Origin: Siphonodentalium dalli
Lineage: Eukaryota; Mollusca; Scaphopoda; Gadilida; Siphonodentaliidae
NCBI GenBank assembly: GCA_032622095.1
Contig: CP136063.1
Location: 273,911,426-273,975,425 of the forward strand
Direction of reading: 5' to 3'
DNA length: 64,000 bases
Position 1 is the stretch's first letter, and every line of letters begins with the position of its first letter. Below are positions 55,554-64,000 of the stretch, piece by piece. The position numbers and the translations under genes are program-made. Under the pieces are notes generated by a model. The model was not told the DNA's origin. It ran no database searches and saw nothing but the letters and a program-made list of their open reading frames with translations.

Positions 55554-57460
55554 TATTAGTAACATACCAGGAATAAGACTAACAATGAGCGTTCGCTATT
55601 TGTAACATACCAGGAATAAGACTAACAATGAGCGTTCTTTATTTGTAACATACCATGACTAAGACTGACAATGCACGGTATGTATTGTTAACATACAATG
55701 AGTAGACTTACAATGAACGCTCTTTATGTGTAACATACCAGGAATAAGACTAACAATGAACGATCTTTATTTGTAACATACCATGAATATACTAACAAGG
55801 AACGCTCTTTATTTCTAACATACCATGACTAATACTAACAATGAACGGTCTTATTTTTAACATACAATGAGTAAGACTAACATTGAACGCTCTGTATTAG
55901 TAACATACCAGGCATAAGACTAACAATGAACGATCTTTATTTGTAACATACCATGAATATACTAACAATGAACGCTTTTTATGTGTATCATACCAGGAAT
56001 AAGACTAACAATGAACGCTCTTTATTTGTAACATACCATGAACAAGAATAACAATGGACGGTCTTTATTTGTAACATACCACGAATAGACTAACAATGAA
56101 CGCTCTTCAATTGTAACATACCAGGAATAGACTAACAATGAACGCTCTTTATTTGTAACATACCAGGAATAGACTAACAATGAACGCTATTTATTTGTAA
56201 CATACAAAGGGATAGACCAACAATTAACGCTCTTTATTTGTAATATACGATGAATAGACTAACAATGAACGTTCTTTATTTGTAACATACCATGAATAAA
56301 CTAACAATGAACGTTCTTTATTTGTAACATACCAGGAATAAGACAAACAATGAACGCTCATTATTTGTAACATACCAGGAATAGTCTTACAATGAACGCT
56401 CTTTATTTGTAACATAACATGAATAGACTAGCAATGAACGCTCTTTATTAGTAACATACCAGGAATATAATAACAATGAATGCTCTTTATTTGTAACATA
56501 CCAGGAATAGACTAACAATGAACGCTCTTTATTTGGAACATACCATGAATAGACTAAAAATGAACGGTTTTTTTTTGTAACATACCAGGAATAGAGTAAC
56601 AATGAACGCTCTTTATTTGTAACATACCAGGAATAGACTAACAATGAACGCTCTTTATTTGTAACTTACCAGGAATAGACTAACAATGAACGTTCTTTAT
56701 TTGTAACATACCAGGAATAGACTAACAATGAGCGTTCTTTATTTGTAGCATATTAGGAGTAAGACTAACAATGAAAGTTCTTTATTTTTAACATACAATG
56801 AGTAAGACTAACAATGAACGCTCTATATTTGTAACATACCAGGCATAAGACTAACAATGAACGATCTTTATTTGTAACATACCCTGAATATATTAACAAT
56901 GAACGCTTTTTATGTGTATCATACCAGGAATAAGACTAACAATGAACGCTCTTTATTTGTAACATACCATGAATAAGAATAACAATGGACGGTCTTTAGT
57001 TGTAACATACCACGAATAGACTAACAATGAACGCTCTTTAATTGTAACATACCAGGAATAGACTAACAATGAACGCTCTTTATTTGTAACATACCAGGAA
57101 TAGACTAACAATGAACGCTCTTTATTTGTAACATACCAGGGATAGACTAACAATTTACGCTCTTTATTTGTAATATACCATGAATAGACTAACAATGAAC
57201 GTTCTTTATTTGTAACAAACCAGGAATAGACTAACTATGAGCGTTCTTTATTTGTAACATACCAGGAGTAAGACTAGCAACGAACACTCTTTATTTGTAA
57301 CATACCAGGAGTAAGACTAACAATGAGCGTTCTTTATATGTAACATAACAGTAATATACTATCGATCAACGCTCTTTATGTGTAACATACCAGGAGTAAC
57401 TCTAACAATGAGCGTTCTTTATTTTTAACATACCAGGAATAAGACTAACAATGAGCGTTC
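55554..57460 (+). repeat. T4: truncated T unit
   Basis: Begins like T2 and gains one 42-mer near 56,480-56,520. Has private changes (GGTTTTTTTTTGTAAC near 56,565; ACATACAAAGGGATAG near 56,200). Leaves the T series near 57,440-57,460, where S-type flanking sequence starts. Confidence 0.85.
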
Positions 57461-57838
57461 TTTATTTGTAACATACCAGGAATAGACTAACAATGAACGC
57501 TCTTTATTTGTAACATACCAGGAATAGACTAACAATGGGCATTCTATATTGGTAACATACCAGGAGTAAGACTAGCAATGAACGCTCTTTATTTATAACA
57601 TACCAGGAATAGACTAACAATGAGCGTTCTTCATTTGTAACATACCAGGAGTAAGACTAACAATGAACGCTCTTTATTTTTAACATACCAGGAATAGACT
57701 ATATAGCAATGAGCGTTCTTTATTTGTAACATACTAGGAATAGACTAACAATGAACGCTCTTTATTTGTAACATACCCGGAATAGACTAACAATGAACGT
57801 TCTTTATTTGTAACATACCTGGAATTAGACTAACAATG
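57461..57838 (+). repeat. Composite-type flank leading into the distal S segment
   Basis: Forward monomers with GGGCATTCTATATTGG, CTTCATTTGTAAC, ACTATATAGCAATGAGC and CATACCTGGAATTAGAC variants. This is the same order found immediately before the S segment in M5 (26,000-26,247). Confidence 0.82.
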
Positions 57839-58877
57839 GACGTTCTTTATTTGTAACATACCAGGAATAGACTAACAATGAGCGTTCTTTATTTGTAACA
57901 TACCAGGAATAAGACTAGCAATGAACGTTCTGTATTTGTAACATACCAGGAATAGACTAGCAATGAACGCTCATTATTTGTAACATACCAGGAATAGACT
58001 AACAATGGACGTTCTTTATTTGTAACATACCAGGAATAGACTAACAATGGACGTTCTTTATGTGTAACATACCAGGAATAGACTAACAATGAGCGTTCTT
58101 TATTTGTAACATACCAGGAATAAGACCAACAATGGACGTTCTTTATTTGTAACATATCAGGAATAGACTATCAATGGACACTCTTTATTTGTAACGTACC
58201 AGGAATATACTAGCAATGAACGCTCTTTGTTTGTAACATACCATGAATAGACTAGCAATGAACGCTTTTTATTTGTTACATACAAGTAATAGACTAAAAA
58301 TGAGCGTTCGTTATTTGTAACATACCATGAATAGACTAACAATGAACGCTCTTTATTTGTAACATACCAGGAATAGACTAGCAATGAACGCTCTTTATGT
58401 GTAACATACCAGGAATATACTAACAATGATCGTTCTTTATTTGTAACATACCATGAATATACTAGCAATGAGCGTTCTTTATTTGTAACATACCAGGAAT
58501 AGACTAACAATGAACGCTCTTTATTTGTAACATACCAGGAATAGACTAACAATGAGCGTTCTTTATTTGTAACATACCAGGAATAGACTAACAATGAACG
58601 CTCTTTATTTGTAACATACCAGGAATAGACTAACAATGAGCATTCTGTGTTGGTTACATACCACGAATAAGACGAGCAATGAACGCACTTTATTTGTAAC
58701 ATACCAGGAATAGATTAGCAATGCACGCTCTTTATTTGTAACATACCAGGAATAGACTAACAATGAACGCTCTGTATTTGTAACATACCAGTAATAGATA
58801 AACAATTAACGCTCTTTATTTGTAACATACCAGGAATAAGACTAACAATGAACGCTCATTATTGGTATGTGAATGAT
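57839..58877 (+). repeat. Distal S segment
   Basis: Same variant series as the S segments of M5 to M8, ending with the GGTATGTGAATGATC scar at 58,863. It carries the longest open frame in the window, 181 codons on the opposite strand (58,157-58,702), made of about 13 copies of the 14-residue LLVYSWYVTNKERS repeat. Here the extra base that interrupts the frame in M8 (AACAATACCAGG near 46,342) is absent, so the frame runs on. Confidence 0.87.
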
Positions 58878-59608
58878 CTTTATTTGTAACATACCATGAA
58901 TAAGACTAACAATGGACGTACTTTGTTGGTTACATACCAGGAATAAGACAGGCAATGAACGCTCTTTATTTGTAACATACCATGAATAAGACTAGCAATG
59001 GACGTTCTTTGTTGGTTAAATACCAGGAATAAGACTAGCAATGAACGCTCTTTATTTGTAACATACCAGGAGTAAGACTAACAATGAACGCTCTTTATTT
59101 GTAACTTACCAAGAGTAAGACTAACGATGGACGTTATTTGTTGTTTACATACCAGGGATAAGACTAGCAATGAACGCTCTTTATTTGTAACATGCAATGA
59201 ATAAGACTAACAATTGACGTTCTTTGTTGGTTACATACCAGAAATAAGACTAGCAATGAACGCTCTTTATTTTTAACATACCATGAATAAGACTAACAAT
59301 GGACGTTCTGTGTTGGTTACATACCAGGATTAAGACTAGCAATGAACGCTCTTTATTTGTAACATACAATGAGTAAGACTAACTATGAACGCGCTTTATT
59401 TGTAACATACCAGGAATAAACCAACAATGGACGTTCTTTGTTGGTTACATACCAGGAATAGATTAACAGTGAACGCTCTTTATTTGTAACATACCATGAA
59501 TAAGACTAACAATGGACGTTCTTTGTTGGTTACATACCAGGAGTAAGACTATCAATGAGCGTTCTTTATTTGTAACATACAAGGAATAGACTAACAATGA
59601 ACGCTCTT
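58878..59608 (+). repeat. 86-bp dimer subdomain after the distal S segment
   Basis: Alternating GAACGCTC and GGACGTTC monomers. One dimer pair is fewer than in M8 near 59,000, and GATTAACAGTGAACG is present near 59,460. Confidence 0.82.
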
Positions 59609-61856
59609 TATTAGTAACATACCAGGAATAAGACTAACAATGAGCGTTCGCTATTTGTAACATACCAGGAATAAGACTAACAATGAGCGTTCTTTATTTG
59701 TAACATACCATGACTAAGACTGACAATGAACGGTATTTATTGGTAACATACAATGAGTAGACTTACAATGAACGCTCTTTATGTGTAACATACCAGGAAT
59801 AAGACTAACAATGAACGATCTTTATTTGTAACATACCATGAATATACTAACAAGGAACGCTCTTTATTTCTAACATACCATGACTAATACTAACAATGAA
59901 CGGTCTTATTTTTAACATACAATGAGTAAGACTAACATTGAACGCTCTGTATTTGTAACATACCAGGCATAAGACTAACAATGAACGATCTTTATTTGTA
60001 ACATACCATGAATATACTAACAATGAACGCTTTTTATGTGTATCATACCAGGAATAAGACTAACAATGAACGCTCTTTATTTGTAACATACCATGAACAA
60101 GAATAACAATGGACGGTCTTTATTTGTAACATACCACGAATAGACTAACAATGAACGCTCTTCAATTGTAACATACCAGGAATAGACTAACAATGAACGC
60201 TCTTTATTTGTAACATACCAGGAATAGACTAACAATGAACGCTCTTTATTTGTAACATACCCGGGATAGACCAACAAAAAACGCTCTTTATTTGTAATAT
60301 ACCATGAATAGACTAACAATGAACGTTCTTTATTTGTAACATACCATGAATAAACTAACAATGAACGTTCTTTATTTGTAACATACCAGGAATAAGACAA
60401 ACAATGAACGCTCTTTATTTGTAACATACCAGGAATAGTCTTACAATGAACGCTCTTTATTTGTAACATAACATGAATAGACTAGCAATGAACGCTCTTT
60501 ATTAGTAACATACCAGGAATATAATAACAATGAATGCTCTTTATTTGTAACATACCAGGAATAGACTAACAATGAACGCTCTTTATTTGGAACATACCAT
60601 GAATAGACTAAAAATGAACGTTCTTTATTTGTAACATACCAGGAATAGAGTAACAATGAACGCTCTTTATTTGTAACATACCATGAATAGACTAACAATG
60701 AACGCTCTTTATTTGTAACTTACCAGGAATAGACTAACAATGAACGTTCTTTATTTGTAACATACCAGGAATAGACTAACAATGAGCGTTCTTTATTTGT
60801 AGCATATTAGGAGTAAGACTAACAATGAAAGTTCTTTATTTTTAACATACAATGAGTAAGACTAACAATGAACGCTCTATATTTGTAACATACCAGGCAT
60901 AAGACTAACAATGAACGATCTTTATTTGTAACATACCATGAATATATTAACAATGAACGCTTCGTATGTGTATCATACCGGGAATAAGACTAACAATGAA
61001 CGCTCTTTATTTGTAACATACCATGAATAAGAATAACAATGGACGGTCTTTATTTGTAACATACCACTAATAGACTAACAATGAACGCTCTTTAATTGTA
61101 ACATACCAGGAATAGACTAACAATGAACGCTCTTTATTTGTAACATACCAGGAATAGACTAACAATGAACGCTCTTTATTTGTAACATACCAGGGATAGA
61201 CTAACAATTTACGCTCTTTATTTGTAATATACCATGAATAGACTAACAATGAACGTTCTTTATTTGTAACATACCAGGAGTAAGACTAGCAATGAACACT
61301 CTTTATTTGTAACATACCAGGAGTAAGACTAACAATGAGCGTTCTTTATATGTAACATACCAGTAATATACTACCTATCAACGCTCTTTATATGTAACAT
61401 ACCAGGAGTAAGGCTAACAATGAGCGTTCTTTATTTTTAACATACCAGGAATAAGATTAACAATGAGCGATCTTTATTTGTAACATACCATGAATTTTCT
61501 AACAAGGAACGCTCTTTATTGGTAATATACAATGAGTAGAGTAACAATGAACGCTCTTTATGTGTAATAAACCAGGAATAAGACTAACAATGCACGATCA
61601 TTATTTGTAACATACCATGAATATACTAACAAGGAACGCTCTTTATTTGTAACATACCAGGAATAGACTAACAATGAGCGTTCTTTATTGGTAACATACC
61701 AGGAGTAAGACTAACAATGAACGCTCTTTATTTAAAACATATCAGGAATAGGCTAACAATGAGCGTTCTTTATTTGTAACATACAAGGAGTAAGACTAAC
61801 AATGAACGCTCTTTATTTGTAACAGACCAGGAATAGACTATATAACAATGAGCGTT
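59609..61856 (+). repeat. T5: T unit with monomer gains and losses
   Basis: Begins at TATTAGTAACATACCAGG. It lacks one monomer near 61,268 (the AACAAACCAGG/ACTATGAGCG pair boundary of T2) and gains one near 61,630-61,670. In this copy the CCCGGGATAG and CAACAAAAAACG changes near 60,260-60,280 remove the usual stop, giving a 130-codon antisense frame (60,077-60,469). Confidence 0.86.
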
Positions 61857-62130
61857 ATTTATTTGTAACAAACCAGGAATAGACTAACAATGAACACTCT
61901 TTATTTTTAACATACAATGTGTAAGACTAACAATGAACGCTCTTTATTTGTAACATACCAGGAATAAGACTAACAATGAACGATCTTTATTTGTAACATG
62001 CCATGAATATACTAACAAGGAACGCTCTTTATTTGTAACATACAATGATCAAGACTAACAATGAACGGTCTTTATTGGTAACAAACAATACATAGACTAA
62101 CAATGAACGCTCTTTATGTGTAACATACCA
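61857..62130 (+). repeat. Patch of composite-HOR sequence inside the T array
   Basis: About six monomers in the order AACAAACCAGG, TTTTTAACATACAATGTGTAAG, GAACGATC, AACAAGGAACGC, CAATGATCAAGAC, AACAAACAATACATAGAC. This matches M1 3568-3830 and the equivalent part of other M blocks, not the T series. T-type sequence resumes at about 62,131 (CAGGAATATACTAAC). Confidence 0.83.
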
Positions 62131-64000
62131 GGAATATACTAACAATGAACGCTCTTTATTTGTAACATACCATGGATAGACCAACAATTAACGCTCTTTA
62201 TTTGTAATATACCATGAATAGACTAACAATGAACGTTCTTTATTTGTAACATACCATGAATAAACTAACAATGAACGTTCTTTATTTGTAACATACCAGG
62301 AATAAGACAAACAATGAACGCTCTTTATTTGTAACATACCAGGAATAGTCTTACAATGAACGCTCTTTATTTGTAACATAACATGAATAGACTAGCAATG
62401 AACGCTCTTTATTAGTAACATACCAGGAATATAATAACAATGAACGCTCTTTATTTGTAACATACCATGAATAGACTAAAAATGAACGTTCTTTATTTGT
62501 AACATACCAGGAATAGAGTAACAATGAACGCTCTTTATTTGTAACATACCAGGAATAGACTAACAATGAACGCTCTTTATTTGTAACTTACCAGGAATAG
62601 ACTAACAATGAACGTTCTTTATTTGTAACATACCAGGAATAGACTAACAATGAGCGTTCTTTATTTGTAGCATATTAGGAGTAAGACTAACAATGAAAGT
62701 TCTTTATTTTTAACATACAATGAGTAAGACTAACAATGAACGCTCTATATTTGTAACATACCAGGCATAAGACTAACAATGAACGATCTTTATTTGTAAC
62801 ATACCATGAATATATTAACAATGAACGCTTTTTATGTGTATCATACCAGGAATAAGACTAACAATGAACGCTCTTTATTTGTAACATACCATGAATAAGA
62901 ATAACAATGGACGGTCTTTATTTGTAACATACCACGAATAGACTAACAATGAACGCTCTTTAATTGTAACATACCAGGAATAGACTAACAATGAACGCTC
63001 TTTATTTGTAACATACCAGGAATAGACTAACAATGAACGCTCTTTATTTGTAACATACCAGGGATAGACTAACAATTTACGCTCTTTATTTGTAATATAC
63101 CATGAATAGACTAACAATGAACGTTCTTTATTTGTAACAAACCAGGAATAGACTAACTATGAGCGTTCTTTATTTGTAACATACCAGGAGTAAGACTAGC
63201 AATGAACACTCTTTATTTGTAACATACCAGGAGTAAGACTAACAATGAGCGTTCTTTATATGTAACATACCAGTAATATACTATCGATCAACGCTCTTTA
63301 TATGTAACATACCAGGAGTAAGGCTAACAATGAGCGTTCTTTATTTTTAACATACCAGGAATAAGATTAACAATGAGCGATCTTTATTTGTAACATACCA
63401 TGAATTTTCTAACAAGGAACGCTCTTTATTGGTAATATACAATGAGTAGAGTAACAATGAACGCTCTTTATGTGTAATAAACCAGGAATAAGACTAACAA
63501 TGCACGATCATTATTTGTAACATACCATGAATATACTAACAATGAGCGTTCTTTATTGGTAACATACCAGGAGTAAGACTAACAATGAACGCTCTTTATT
63601 TAAAACATATCAGGAATAGACTAACAATGAGCGTTCTTTATTTGTAACATACAAGGAGTAAGACTAACAATGAACGCTCTTTATTTGTAACAAACCAGGA
63701 ATAGACTATATAACAATCAGCGTTATTTATTTGTAGCATACCAGGAGTAAGACTAACAATGAACGCTCTTTATTGGTAACATACCAGGAGTAAGACTAAC
63801 AATGGACGTTCTTTGTTGGTTACATACCAGGGATAAGACTAGCAATGAACGCTCTTTATTTGTAACATACCATGAATAAGACTAACAATGGACGTTCTTT
63901 GTTGGTTACATACCAGGAATAAGACTAGCAATGAACGCTCTTTATTTGTAACATATCAGGAGTAAGACTAACAATGAACGCTCTTTATTTGTAACTTACC
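62131..64000 (+). repeat. T6: partial T unit cut by the window end
   Basis: Follows T3 from about 53,186 onward at a constant offset of 8,945 bp, with CATGGATAGACC near 62,171 and CATGAATAAGAATAACAATG near 62,890. The window stops inside its dimer subdomain. Confidence 0.9.

Larger units (their letters stand above)
1..64000. repeat. 42/43-bp satellite DNA array with higher-order repeats, spanning the whole window
   Basis: The monomer can be read by eye throughout: a GAATAGACTAACAATG part, a near-palindromic GARCGYTC core containing the single CpG, and a TTTATTTGTAACATACC part, ending AG or AT before the next GAATA. The 42-bp form has GAATAGAC; the 43-bp form has an extra A (GAATAAGAC or GAGTAAGAC). 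About 14 of 42 consensus bases are G or C. Individual monomers differ from one another, but the same ordered series of variants recurs every 2.6 to 6.4 kb, which defines higher-order repeats. No stretch longer than a monomer falls outside the pattern. Both ends of the window are inside the array. The family is not one I recognise; a centromeric, pericentromeric or subtelomeric location is inference. Confidence 0.97.

Noticed and set aside
60961-60990. CENP-B box-like site (TTCG followed by CGGG)
   Set aside because: TTCGTATGTG...CCGGG has the wrong spacing for the TTCGNNNNANNCGGG pattern and occurs once. The monomer consensus lacks CGGG. No conserved CENP-B box is visible.
1-64000. Telomeric repeat, rRNA or tRNA gene clusters as the source of the periodicity
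   Set aside because: The 42/43-bp monomer contains no telomere-type hexamer run, and I saw no rRNA-like or tRNA cloverleaf-like sequence anywhere.
1-64000. Assignment to a named satellite family or species
   Set aside because: I do not recognise the monomer. A search of the consensus against a repeat database would be decisive, and guessing a taxon from sequence alone is not supported.

Overview
The whole 64-kb window is one unbroken satellite DNA array. Almost every base belongs to a 42- or 43-bp monomer, roughly 1,500 copies in all, at about 33% GC. I found no protein-coding gene, RNA gene, transposon or unique-sequence island. Both window ends lie inside the array, so its true size is unknown. 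Long tandem satellite with higher-order structure and no genes points to a eukaryotic heterochromatic locus (centromeric, pericentromeric or subtelomeric). I do not recognise the satellite family and cannot name the species. Forward orientation here means the strand reading ACTAACAATG, then GARCGYTC, then TTTATTTGTAACATACC.

Left and middle domain (1 to about 43.6 kb). Composite higher-order repeats (HORs) of 4.84 to 6.43 kb follow one another. Each has a block of reverse-oriented monomers of about 1.3-2.1 kb (P1-P8), then a block of forward monomers of about 3.5-4.5 kb (M1-M7). The array therefore changes strand 16 times, always at the same two junction sequences: an A junction (forward to reverse, 4-base TTTA loop) and a B junction (reverse to forward, 5-base ATAAG loop). 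The reverse blocks are inverted copies of part of the forward block: in the first HOR a 160-bp stretch is a perfect inverted repeat (2207-2366 against 3986-4145). Within the forward blocks I distinguish an 86-bp dimer subdomain (D) and, from M4 onward, an added segment (S) rich in exact 42-bp monomers.

Right domain (about 43.6 to 64 kb). No strand switch occurs after 43,588. A composite-like forward block runs to about 47.4 kb. It is followed by a simpler direct tandem HOR of 2,639 bp (T units; T2 and T3 are nearly identical), then by T-type units broken up with S and D material and a small patch of composite-type sequence.

Almost all differences between HOR copies are gains or losses of whole monomers or whole dimers (42, 43, 84-86, 258, 297 and about 805 bp). 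This is the pattern expected from unequal exchange or replication slippage. The many short open frames encoding a 14-residue repeat (LLVYSWYVTNKERS) exist because 42 is divisible by three; each 43-bp monomer shifts the frame. I treat them as by-products and not as genes.
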